This document shows, in pieces, positions 26,401 to 37,410 of a stretch of DNA of 64,000 bases. How positions within the stretch are numbered: position 1 is the first letter of the stretch; every line of letters starts with the position of its first letter. A program made the translations under genes and the position numbers. Under the pieces are notes generated by a model. That model saw only the letters and a list, made by a program, of their open reading frames with translations, did no database searches and was not told where the DNA came from. The stretch is from Xiphias gladius (lineage: Eukaryota; Chordata; Actinopteri; Istiophoriformes; Xiphiidae): assembly GCF_016859285.1 (NCBI RefSeq), contig NC_053400.1, positions 14,998,546 through 15,062,545 of the forward strand, given 5' to 3'.

Positions 26401-27291
26401 CACACACATCACGGGATTGTAATTTTAAGTGTGTTGCAGGTAAAACGTCTTACAGCGTGGAGGCAAATGAGGAGCAGATTCAGTATGAGATTTATAAGAA
26501 TGGCCCAGTAGAGGGAGCCTTCATCGTCTATGAAGACTTTTTTTTTTACAACGTCAAGAGAGCATGCATGCTTGTCCTTCAGACAAAGTATAAATAAATA
26601 ACTAAATAAATATACTACTAAATACTGTAGAATCACAGCCTGTAAAGTGTAGGGTAAACGCTGATTGCAGATTTTGCTCAGTGAATCTGTAAAATGCTGT
26701 TTCTGACATTCTCTCAAACTTGAACTCAAACTCTTTCTGACCCCCTTGTTTTTTTGTTTTCTTGTTTTTTTTTTTTTTTTTTTTTTTCTTCATGTCTCCA
26801 GGTGTGTATAAGCATGTGTCTGGGTCTGCTTTGGGTGGCCACGCATCATCAGGCTGGGGGGCTGGGGGAGGGGGTGCCCTACTACTGGCTCTGTGCCAAC
26901 TCCTGGAACACTGACTGGGGTGATAATGGTGAGCAGAGACATGAAAACTTTTCTGCAACAGGTTAAATACCAGTGAATCAGCAATTCTATCAGTCTTTGC
27001 TATGTAAGACTTGTTGTACTGTGTATATACCTAGCAGCTGTTCTTAATATGAGACACAAATGAACATACCATTCTTCTCTCACACATGAAGATATTTTGT
27101 ACTTACAAACACACAGTTGTTGGTGTTGGGCCAAAGCTATTCAGTGTTTCAAAGGTAAAACTGAAATAATTTATGTGTAAACAGTCCTATTGTCTGTTTC
27201 TTGTCTCTGGTCTACAGGATTCTTTAAAATCCTGCGTGGATCGGATCACTGTGGTATTGAGTCTGAGATTGTGGCCGGCATTCCCAAATAA
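23458..27291 (+). CDS. ctsb: Cathepsin B, lysosomal cysteine protease; frame disturbed in 3' exons
   Basis: Coding exons 23458-23580, 24062-24147, 24365-24479, 24633-24748, 25435-25520, 25606-25752, 26440-26552 (donor uncertain), 26802-26928 and 27218-27291. A signal peptide (residues 1-18) precedes the propeptide ([14 protein letters not shown]). The mature enzyme shows [13 protein letters not shown] with catalytic Cys107, CNGGYP, the occluding-loop segment [28 protein letters not shown] with the catalytic His, [11 protein letters not shown] with the catalytic Asn, and [15 protein letters not shown] at the end. Exons 1-6 are perfectly in phase. Exon 7 leaves in phase 0 through a poor donor (AAC|GTCAAG after a T10 run), whereas exon 8 needs phase 1. 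Exon 8 is 127 nt where the human exon has 129, so its start and end are in different frames. This is either an assembly error or a decaying copy. Confidence 0.88.
23594..23985. repeat. Dispersed repeat copy A in ctsb coding intron 1, carrying a perfect ERE
   Basis: Shares long stretches with 32325-32590, including CCTCACAAAACACATTTTTG, GGCCATAACTCAAGAATTCA and GATAAACTxATTAGA-like text. The 15-bp palindrome AGGTCACTGTGACCT lies at 23791-23805. It looks like a percomorph interspersed repeat; its class (MITE or SINE) is not clear from two copies. Confidence 0.8.
26375..26408 (+). repeat. (AC)n just upstream of the ctsb exon 7 acceptor
   Basis: An ACACGCGCACAC... tract ends about 30 nt before the acceptor GTGTTGCAG at 26431-26439. 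Confidence 0.92.
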
Positions 27292-28273
27292 AACCTAAGG
27301 TAAGGCAACAAAACAAGAAATGGCAATATAAAGTATAGCCTCAAACAAACCTTTTGTTTACTGTGTGCCTATAAAGTGCAATCTCCCTAATGTAATCTCA
27401 TAAACCAGACATTAATGCATGGATTTGTATTTGTGCACAAGCCTCACTGGTCTAAATTGACTGCTGACCCTTTTCCACTCCAGTAACTCCTATTTGAAGT
27501 CTGGGAGCCTGTTGGATGTTCTTTGTGAAATCCTCAGCAAACATTTAGCATTATGAATGTAGCCTGAAGTCCATGCCTCACTGACTCTGTTTTTGTCTTG
27601 CAGGTTTTAAACTGCAGAGGCCATTCCTTCATCACTAGAGGGCGACACACTCCTGCTTTTAGTAGTTACGTTCAAAGCCCACATATGACCTTTCACACAT
27701 GGCATGTGGTTTTCTTTCTACAGCAGACTCAAGAGCAACCTTCATTTCATGTAGGCTGATTAGCAGATGGGGTATGACAGCAACTATGTGCCTCAGCACA
27801 AATCACCATTGTTGAATTTAAGGTGTTTTTTGTGAATGAGCTGTTGTAAGGTCTTGTTCCTTTTTATCTCTTACCTCTTAAATCAAGATCAATCAAAAAG
27901 TCACACGAGAAGAAAATGTATTTTTAAGAAATGCCTGTGTTTTTAATTTCATCTCGGGTGATTTGAAGCAGACTGTCACTGTTGTAGAAATGACTGAATG
28001 TGTCTCCCTCACCTTTTTTTTTTTTTTTTTTTTCTTTTTTTTTTTTTTCTGCACTGGTAAAAAAAAATATTGGCCTTTTTAGCACAATACAGAGAGAGGT
28101 AGGTTTGTTTGAACGTGTCTAATTTTAAATAATCACGGCTTTCGTTTTGAAGGCCTTTTTTTAAATTTTAATTATTTTAATCTCATTGCAAATGCTACTA
28201 TATGTCTGATTGTCCTCCTTGTAATGGGTGCCTGGTAATGTTTTTAAACTTTATTGTCAAATGAAGAATTCAA

Positions 28274-28305
<32 letters not shown>

Positions 28306-28400
28306 ATGGTTGGAAATGAGATGGGGCTGTCTCTATTGACTGCCTGTATTAATCAAATATGTTGGCAAGTTAGTTATGTTTTTAATTAAATAAACCTTCT
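27292..28400 (+). terminator. ctsb: ctsb 3' UTR with a UTR intron and poly(A) signal at 28389-28394
   Basis: Eight bases after the stop, AAG|GTAAGG (donor at 27300) and TCTTGCAG|GTTTT (acceptor end 27603) define a likely intron in the 3' UTR. It is too close to the stop to trigger decay under the usual 50-nt rule. AATAAA at 28389-28394 is a good transcript end. Two long T runs lie at about 28014-28047 and 28274-28301. Confidence 0.65.
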
Positions 28401-28717
28401 TTGGTTCCTAATATTGGGTTATTACTCTCAAATGTGCATGCCGGCATCAGTTATGTAGCATTTTATCTGGCAGATGTGAAGCCTCTCACAACTGATGGGA
28501 TTGCCTCAGCAAGAAAACGTGGGTCAAGATGTGATAAATGAGTAGATGTGAGTCAAAACTATTCTGATGGTAGTTGATAAACTTTGTTGGTTTCTGTTGT
28601 ATTTAAATTTTTCATCCAAACTGGGCAACAAACCGAGACTTTGACTCACAGTACATGGATGGTATTTTGTGACAAACATTCATCATAGAGCAAAGTTAGC
28701 AAATTGTTTGCTATATG

Positions 28718-29275
28718 CAGTGGTTGAAGGAGTACTCACCTCTTTTTTGCTGAGGTAAAAGTAGCAATACAAGTGTATAGCAATGCTCTGTTACAAGTAA
28801 AAGCCATACAAAATTTTAAAGGAAAAGTACAAAAGTATGGGCATCAATATGCTTTGCTCCGAAAAAGGCAATTACTTAATGTATATTGTATAACTGGATT
28901 ATAATTATTGATGCATCAATGTGTACATCACTTTAATGTGGAAGCTGCTAAATAGGGGCTAATATTAATTACATTATCTACTGCCAGGTAGCTTGTGAAT
29001 TTTCCCTGATGATCAAAGTCTTATTTTAATTAATAATACATCATAATTAATGTGTCAGTTATATTTTGTATTATTAAACTGAATCTGAAAAGTAACTTGT
29101 AAATAAAGTTATCAAATCCAGTGTAGGAGGAAAAAGTATATATTTGCCCATGAACTTTAGTGGAGTAGAAGTATACAGTGGCAGGTAATGGAAAAACTCA
29201 AGTAAAGCACAAGTACCTCAAATTATACTTAAGTACATTAATCGAGTTAATGTACTTTGTAACTTTTCACCACTG
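28718..29275. mobile_element. hAT-type non-autonomous DNA transposon (558 bp)
   Basis: The termini are CAGTGGTTGAAGGA and, inverted, CAGTGGTGAAAAGT. They are flanked by 8-bp direct repeats GCTATATG (28710-28717) and GCTGTATG (29276-29283), one mismatch apart. Eight-bp duplications and CAGTGG ends are typical of the hAT superfamily. The internal AAGTACTTAAGTACAT-like text has no transposase frame. The near-identical duplications suggest a moderately recent insertion. Confidence 0.8.
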
Positions 29276-29439
29276 GCTGTATGTGAGCAAGACAAGCTAG
29301 AAACATTGCTTCTACTTTCTGGATAAACGATACTGATGATGGGAAACAAAGCTAAGATTCAAAAACACTTCTAGAGGTTAAAATGTTGGAAAGGATCAGA
29401 ATAAGTGCTCTAAGCGTTGCCACTTCCGCCTTGTTGTCA

Positions 29440-29781
29440 GCAAAAACAAACACTCCCCCTTCGTATTAGAATAAAGAAAGTTGCTCGTTTCGGACCCCGG
29501 CGTCCGCCCGTTATACAACCCAGACAACAGCGCTTCAATTACCAAAAAAAGAGAGGTGAGAGAAGCCTCATCTGCGAAAATATATAGACGTTAGTTGTTT
29601 ACGAGACACAGTGGTGGTGTTTCTACATCAATAGCTGAAATCCAGGATTCTGCTCAGTATCCGTCCAGTTACGGGACAACCGGGACAATCCCCTTCCCAA
29701 AACAAACAGACACCCCAATGCTCGGCTCTTTAGAAAGTGTTTGTACGGAGTGAGCCACCGTAGCCAGCCTGCGAGCGAGCG
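29440..29781 (+). promoter_or_regulatory. CpG-containing promoter region of the ADPGK gene
   Basis: CpG frequency rises over about 29420-29781, directly upstream of the start codon. No specific factor site stands out. Confidence 0.45.
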
Positions 29782-31434
29782 ATGGAGGGGGGAGGCAGGG
29801 TTTCGTGGATGAAATATGGGCCCGTCGTGTCCTTGATTGTTGTTCTTTTGGCCGTCTGGTTCCGGTCACCCCAAAATGAAGTGCTGGACGACCGGTTGGA
29901 CACGGTCTTGTCCTCTCTGCTCAGGGCTGAACGGAAAGTCGGGATGAATAACGTCGCCAGACCGAGAGTTGCTGTCGGTAAGTGATGGGAGCTAGCTAAC
30001 CTAAGCTAGCCTAAGCCGATTCCAGGGGCTCGTAGAGAGTCTGGTTTGATTATCGATTAGTCTCGAAATGAAAAGCATTCACAATAGCTGATGTAGAAGC
30101 AGGAAATTAAAAGTTGATTCTCAACCCTGCACATTTTAACTTGAAATTAACGTAACGTTATGTTGTAACGGTAACCTAAAAATTAGGTGGGCTGTTGAAA
30201 GTTATATAGAGTGCAGGGAAAGCTTTATTTAATGTGAACTGCCAGTAACTTGGCTAAATTAGCTACATGATTCGTATAATTAGTGCGCAAATTATCTGGA
30301 GCACGTTTGGCGGCAAATGACTGACCAATAATGAGCAAGGAGATATAAACTAAGGTAAATATTTTCGTGCCAGACCCCATACGGTGGAGAGTAGTTTGAT
30401 GAAGGAGAAGACGAGGTGTGACCACGAGAGATCTGCACAGTCACCAGATCTCAGCCCAGATCAGCATTTTGTCCTGAGAGGACATCCTCAACCAAATGGA
30501 CTCATCATTTTTGAACTGATGAGGGACGAGAAAAGTGCTTGGAAGTGTGGGCGAGGTGGTGCCAATGTTTGAGGTTTCAGCAAACATGGTCATTAGTGCG
30601 ACCAACCTGTGTTTTGTATGTCATGATCCTATTCTAAAATCTTGTCCTTTGAACCTTGATACAAACACACAACAGAAGTGGTCACCATATCTGTCCAACC
30701 TTTACCCGTTTCAACAACAGGCTCAGCCACGCAGGCAGACCTGTTACACTGTAGTTACTCAGATATAATAACATGATATATGAGCCTGGTCACATAATAT
30801 AACAGATATTTTCATCTAATCCTTTTATATTGCTATTAGGTGTGTCAGGTGGTGCAATGGAGTTAAGCACTACAACACAATGCCAAGCACAATAAAATGC
30901 AACACTGGTGCTGACCACATGAGAACAAATATACACAGGTAATTTTAGCTTTTAATTATAGAAAACTGTAAGACGAAAACTCTTAGGTGGCTGGCTAAGA
31001 GCAAAGAAAGCAATTAAACAGCTTGAAGTTAGACTACAGTCAGACTTAGTCAAATATTCAAAACTAATTCCAGTATGAGATCTACTCCAACCTTTTGCAT
31101 TATGGCTTCTCTAGCAGGTTGCCTGTGTGATTCGTAATCTTCTCCCTGTCCCTTTTTCCCTTCAGGCCATCTGTTTATCTTCCCCCTCATGTGGGCCCAA
31201 GATGTTTAGTTGTATACCTACTGGTTTTAATGCACGTTTCTCTCTCTGCCCCTCTCTTTCATCTACAGGTTTTGGAGGTTGCGTTGACCTCATAGTGGAC
31301 GGGGTATCATTGCTGAATAAGATCGGCCTCCATCCCACAGACCAGCCACTGCATCACGACTACATAGAAAACGCTGAACAGTTGGCTCAGAGCTTTGCCT
31401 ACTTCTTTGCACCGGGTGCTGCTGCAGAGTAAGT

Positions 31435-31470
<36 letters not shown>

Positions 31471-34400
31471 TGTGAATAAGAGCTGTCCATTAAATTTTTG
31501 TAGAGTAGTTCAGGTAACTAATCCTAAACTCACAGTAAGATAAATACAGTACATGTGCTTAGGGACATGTGCTTTCTCAAATATTTGAATACTTTAGTCT
31601 TCTCTCTGCTAGTACTGGTTAGCTGAGTTTTCCTGTTTATAGGCAAGGTTTTGCAAAGTGTGTGTGTATGATTTAATAAGAAAAAGGGGGAGTGTGAAGT
31701 AGATTTACTGCTCCTCTCTCTCTCTCTCATGCTCTTTCACAAACACACTCACATTCCACCATGAAGGTGTAGGGGTTTTTGTAAGGTGCATACATACGAA
31801 TAAATATAATCTTCTTTCATTTGTCCATCTATTTTTCACACAAAATAGACTGGCCAAGTAAAAGTTATGAGTCTTAAATTGCTCGCTTTTGTCAGTTTTT
31901 TGTGTGTTTTTCTCTCTTTGTTGCTTTGTTGATGGTTGTCAGTGAATTGCAGTTATTCTTAGTAGTAGGTATTCATGCATTTGAACTCATCTCCCCTCTC
32001 TTTTCTGTTACTCGTGACTGCTCCTTATCTGGCGCCTGTGAGTCCTTGTTCATTGTCTGGAACTAACACCTAAAGGCAACAAGCTTACAAAATCATCATG
32101 GTCAGAAAGGGCTAGGGCATGTGTGAGACAGTGAATAAGAATGAGTAATTTTGTTGAAAAACCTCTATTAGCCATAGAAACCAGATCTTTTTCAGCATTT
32201 ACAGTTATTTCTCTTGCCTCTTTCTTGCTTGGTTTCTTATGGAATTTGGGATTATAAATACTTGATGTCCGTTAAAGGAGTCCACAATTTTGAAGCACTT
32301 AAGACAAAGTCAGTTTTATTTTCATAGCAAGGTGTTTTCGGGTTGCCTCTCTGGTCGTCTGTCCCATTCTTGTGAACACAATATCTCAGGAACACTTTGA
32401 GGACACAAGACGTTCGCTTTGACTCGAGGATAAATTGATTAGAATGTAGTTGTCAAAGGTCAAGGTCACTGTGACCTCACAAAACACATTTTTGGCCATA
32501 ACTCAAGAATTCATAATTATGAATTCATATTATTCATCTAATTATGATAAAATACACATTATACCTTTTTATTTTACCTTTTTTTAAATTCCTTCAGATA
32601 CAGTTAGGTACATAAGTATTTGGACAGTGACAGGTTTTGTAATTTGGCCTCTTTACACCACCAAAATGGATTTTAAACGAAGCCATCAAGATGTGATTGA
32701 AGCATAGACTTTCAGCTTTAATTCATGGGGTTTATCAAAACTATCTCATTAAATGTTTAGGAATTACAGCCATTTTTATAAATACTCCCTCATTTTCTGA
32801 GGTTCATAAGTAATTGGACAATTGATCAGTTTCTTGGCCAGGTGTGGCCTGTTCCCTCATTATTTCATGACAAATGAAGCAGATAAAAGGTCTGGATTTG
32901 ATTCCAAGTGTTGAATTTGCAATTGGAAGCTGTTCATGGGAACTCTCAATATGTGGTCCAAAGAGGTGTCAATGCAAATGAAGGAGGTCATTATTAGGCT
33001 GAAACAGCAAAACAAACCTATCAGACAGATGGCAGAAACTTTAGGAGGGGCCAAATCAACAATTTGGTTCATTCCCTAAAAGAAGGAATGGTGAGCTCAA
33101 CGACACCAAAAGGCCTGGAAGACCACGGAGGACAACTAAAGTGGATGATTACAGAATTCTTTCCTTGGTGAAGGAAACCCCTTCACAACATCTGGCCAGG
33201 TCAAGAACACATTGGAGGAGGTAGGTGTATCATTGTCAAAGCCTATAATCAAGAGAAGCATTTATGAATGTAAATACAGAGGGTTTACCACAAGGTGCAA
33301 ACCACTGGTAATGCTCAAGAACAGAAAGGACAGATTAGACCTTGCTAGAAAACATCTAAAGAAGCCTGCCCAGCTCTGGAACAAGGTTCTTTGGACAGAA
33401 ACCAAGAATAACTTATACCAGAATGATGTGAAGAGAAGAGTATGGAGAAGGAAAGGAACGGTTCATGATCCAAAGTGTCCCACATCATCTGTCAGAACGG
33501 TGGAGGCAGTGTTAAGGCATGGGCATTAATGGCTGTCAATGGAACCGGGTCACTGGTGTTTATTGATGATTTGACTGCTGATAGAAGTAGCAGGATGAAT
33601 TCTGAAGTGTACAGGGCTAAACTATCTGCTCAGTTTGAGCCAAATGGAGCAAAACTGATTGGATGGTTCTTCACATTACAGATGGATAACGACCCAAAAC
33701 TTACTGCGAAAGCAACCCAAGAGCTTGTAAAAGCCAAAAAAAAATCAATATTCTTCAAAGTCAGTCACCTGACCTCAACCCAACTGAGTATGCTTTTCAC
33801 TGAACCTGAAGACAAAACTGAGGGCAGAAAGACCCACGAACAAGCAGCAACTGAAGGCAGCTGCAGTAAAAGCCTGGCCAAGTATCTCAAGGGAGGAAAC
33901 TCAGCATTTGTGAGGTCCATGGCCTTCAGACTTCTGGCAGGCATTGACTGCAAAGGATTTTCATCCAAATATTAAAAATAATCCTTATATTTATAATTAT
34001 GTTGGTTTGTCCAATTACTTTTGGGCTTTGGAAATGAGGGACTGTGTATAAAAATGGCTGTAATTCCTAAACATTCTTAAACCCCTGGAATTAAAGCTGA
34101 AACGCTACACTACAATCACATCTTGATGGTTTTGTTTCAAATCTATTTTTGTTCTTGCCTCCTTTTTCTTTTCTCTGAAACTTTGTTATTCTTGATATAC
34201 TTGACATGTGTATTTTGCCATTAACCTTAGACATGTCAGTATCTTTAGCTTTCAGTGGAGTTTCATGGCATAAAACAAGTCTGTCTTGTTACTGTAAGAA
34301 AAACTGTTTCAGTAGTACAGCACTTAATTGTTGTGTTTTCCAATAAGCCAAAAAAATCAGAATCAGAAATACTCTAATGATCCCTAAAGGAAAATTGCTT

Positions 34401-37094
34401 TGTTACAATTGCACAACACACAGTTAGGAAAGAGGAAATAATAAGTTAAAAAAAGAATGTTGCTGCTTTCTGGTTCTGGTCTTTCAATTTTAACATTGTT
34501 TCACCATTTTTTAACTTCTTTGCGTTGCAGGCGTTTTATGCTAAATGACACCCTCTTTAGTGAGCTAGTCGAGGCGTCCCGTGACCTACCTGGGAACAGA
34601 TGGTCAGTAGGCGGCAATGCTCCGGTAATGGCTGGTCGCATGGCAACTGAGGGATGTGATGTGTTGCTTGGGGGAAGCTTCAGCCCTGACTTTACTGATG
34701 TCTTGTCCCAGCACATCACAGGTACACACACAAATTAACACTGGGAGACCCTTATTACATTTCACTCTCCTTATATTTACCTCCCACAATCATTTTCCTG
34801 CATCCCTGAATTCCTCTCGCCATTCCTTTTGCACTGCCTCCTATTCTTCTTCTTAATTTTTCTACTTCCTCTGCCCTCTCTATTTTCTGTTTCTCACTCC
34901 TGTCATCTCCACTTCCATTACCTCTACCATACCTACCCCTTTCTTTTCAGTGGCAGGTAACATTGTAGAAGAGCCAGACATTCATCTGATCCTAGAGTAT
35001 CCATCTGGAGCTTGCTGGGGGCACTATACCTCACGTAGAGCTAACAGGTATGTTGAGCATTTGGTGGCTGTTTGGGGGATCTTGAGGGATCGTAGAAGGT
35101 AAACTTTGTTCATATTTGACATTTTTCACCATGATGGTGAATAAGTTGGATTCAGTGAAGTAAAAGGCTAAGTGATGCATGTGTGTACGTACATACTGTT
35201 TGTATAAATTTAAGGCTCTAAGGTATTTGAAGCTGACTGTGCTTGGCGTTGCTTGTGTTTGTGCTCTGTAGATATATCATCCACAGTGATGATCATAACC
35301 CTTACCTGGACTCCATGGAGGAGTTTGCTGAGAAACTCGAAGACTTCAAACCAGATCTGCTGGTGGTGGGCGGACTGCAAATGATGGATAACTTCCCCTT
35401 CCACTCAGGTAAGAGGAAACTGGTGACAGCCTTTTATTTGTTGCTGATGTGGAAAATGTAATATTAGAGTCTGCTGTTTTGTGTCGCACGGTTGATATGG
35501 GATACTAATAAGCACTCAGAGATTCTCAATTAACCTTGCATCACTTTGCTGAGAAGATCTGTGGATGTGCGTTGATGTAATCTAACCTTTGGTGCAATTA
35601 TGAGTGATAACTTTACCTTAAAGGGACTCATCTGTTCTGAGTTACACTTAAAGGTCTTGTTATTTGTAAATTGTTAATTTTATGCAGAGAGGAAAAAGAG
35701 TTTGACGGAGATTAGCACCATTCCCTCTAGAATCCTCTGCAGAGTAGGCCTTTGCTGATAGTGATATTTATTACTCCACTTTGTCCTCTTTGTTTCCTTT
35801 ACTCCTTTTTTGTCTTAATTTCTTCTCTAATCTTCTGTCTATTCCTTTCATCATTCAAGGTGAGCGGGATGCCCTTCTCACCCGCCTGGCCAAACTGCTG
35901 TCCTCCTCCTCTCCTCAGATTGGCATCCATTTTGAGATGGCCAGTTTTGTAGAAGAAAGTATAATGGAAGACCTGCTTCACTATGTCATTCCACATGTAT
36001 GTATGACTGAACAATTAAACTAATCATCACATTAATCCACACACATCACTCAGAATGCAAAGAGACTAGAGGGGTTATGAGAAAATAAATGGCAGTCAGT
36101 ACTGGGAAGTTTGAGACTAGATTTGCTTAGTTAAATTTGCTGAATACATTATTATATAAAATAGTTGTGACTCAACAGAAACTATATTTGCCTTCTTGGG
36201 GTCTGAATACTTTTTGAATGCACTGTATTACCTAGTGTGCGTGCGTGCGTGCGTGCATGCGTGTGTGTGTAGAGGTTAGTTGTTTCTCATATGTCTTGAG
36301 TGACACAAGCCCTAAAAGCCATGCTACTAGGCTAGTGTTTTATGTTAGCTAAAATATCTGTTGTGTGTGTGTGTCATTTATTCTGATACAGGATAAAGAC
36401 ATGCTGCACTTTCCTAGGTGTGCGTGTGTGTGTTTTTTTTTTTTGGTTTTTTTTCAACCTCCCAAGATCCACAGTAAAGTGAAGTTTAGGTCCTTAGTTT
36501 AATCACTAATCCTGTTGCTGCTTACAGGCGGACTCTTTGGGGATGAATGAACAGGAGCTTCCCAACCTGCTCAGCCTGCTGAAAGGCTCCAACATCACAG
36601 TGTTGTCAGACCCAAACCCTCGTGTAGCTACTGTCCTCGACCAGATGAGGGAGGTCTATCGCATTCTGAACCAGCGCTACAAGGATACCAATGACGCCAG
36701 TGCAGAAAGAGACACAAACATTGCTATGGGTAAGCCGCTGACCCGGCTCCATGTACACACGTTGGCCTTTCAGGCCATGATCGTGACCCATGGTTCTCAG
36801 TGGAAGAACACCATGTCAGCCACAGCCAAAGCCTCTCTCACAGCTAACCGCCATGTCTGTGGCTCTAATGACATTGACCCCAGCAAGGCGAGGCTCATCA
36901 TGGATGACTCATTCTCTGTTAGCCGACGAGAGGGAAGCCAGCGTATCCCTCTGCAGGAGAGCAAGCCGGTCAGCTGCTGGGATGAGGAGGATTATGAGAT
37001 CTGTGTGGCACCTGTGCTGGTGTGCACTGAGGTTTACCAAACTGCAGGTGGAGGGGACAACATCTCAGCTGCTGGCCTTGTGCTGCAGATCTAG
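29782..37094 (+). CDS. adpgk2: ADP-dependent glucokinase (ADPGK family), probably the adpgk2 paralog
   Basis: Seven exons, 29782-29977, 31269-31428, 34531-34721, 34951-35047, 35272-35408, 35860-35996 and 36528-37094, join to 494 aa (human ADPGK 497). The enzyme phosphorylates glucose using ADP, giving glucose-6-phosphate and AMP; vertebrate ADPGK sits in the ER. A hydrophobic N-terminal anchor (about residues 12-27) fits that. Family motifs are VAVGFGGCVDLIVDGV, GAAAERF, VGGNAPVMAGRMA, DIHLILEYPSG, DLLVVGGLQMMD, LGMNEQELPNL, LTRLHVHTLAFQ, and near the end APVLVCTEVYQTAGGGDNIS, whose GGGD supplies the catalytic Asp. Human ADPGK has GLGDAIS there and differs widely elsewhere, so this looks like the teleost second paralog; the paralog call is less certain than the family. 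Intron 2 is 3.1 kb and hosts two mobile elements. Confidence 0.9.
31436..31467 (+). repeat. (GT)n immediately after the donor of adpgk2 intron 2
   Basis: GTAAGTG is followed within 7 nt by about 15 GT units. Confidence 0.95.
32325..32590. repeat. Dispersed repeat copy B in adpgk2 intron 2, carrying a perfect ERE
   Basis: Second copy of the family at 23594-23985, in the same orientation. AGGTCACTGTGACCT is conserved at 32463-32477. Just after it, GAATTCATAATTATGAATTC (32507-32526) is a perfect 20-bp palindrome that copy A lacks. The Tc1 element begins about 10 bp beyond its end. Confidence 0.8.
32601..34148 (+). mobile_element. Tc1/mariner-family DNA transposon, inactivated, in adpgk2 intron 2
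   Basis: A TA precedes the left end CAGTTAGGTACATAAGTATT at 32601. The left inverted repeat runs over 200 bp. Its inner part recurs inverted at 33987-34148 (GGAATTACAGCCATTTTTAT; CCATCAAGATGTGATTG), but the outermost 55 bp or so are missing on the right. Between them lies a transposase in pieces: an N-terminal helix-turn-helix region near 32970-33180 (IRQMAETLGGAKSTIW; RPGRPRRTTK), a middle region in one frame (33212-33529, NRKDRLDLARKHL, LWNKVLWTET) and the rest in another (33475-33975, LQMDNDPKLTAKATQE). The frameshift near 33500 and in-frame stops show it cannot make a transposase. Confidence 0.9.
36194..36229. mobile_element. Solo terminal piece of a Tc1-like element
   Basis: TTGGGGTCTGAATACTTTTT followed by GAATGCACTGTA matches the terminal repeat of a Tc1-like family common in fishes, as I recall it. 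No partner end is visible nearby. It lies in intron 6 of the ADPGK gene. Confidence 0.6.
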
Positions 37095-37410
37095 ACATGG
37101 ACACTAAATGGTCTATCTGTGTGTAGTGCTAAGTAGATGTTGGCGACTACGTGACTCTGGGAACTTGATTAATATGTGACGCAAAATAGCCGTTGTGGCA
37201 AACCAAAGCACTGATTTTGAACGGTGTTAGGCTAATGCTATCTCATTTGCAGCTCATGGCCCAGTTGGACCAAAAGGAAAACTGATTGTCATCACTCATA
37301 GGAGTCAGATGATTGGGTACAGTGGTTATTATTCATCTAATCCACCATATTTTATTGTATGGGCTAAGTATTGATTTTTGAAGGGGATGAAGAAAAAAAA
37401 TAAACTCAGT
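37095..37410 (+). terminator. adpgk2 3' UTR and poly(A) signal at 37399-37404
   Basis: AATAAA at 37399-37404, about 305 nt after the stop codon, is the first canonical signal. Confidence 0.6.

Noticed and set aside
36236-36272. TGCG/TGCA tract in adpgk2 intron 6 as a regulatory site.
   Set aside because: It is a simple tetranucleotide microsatellite with no additional structure.
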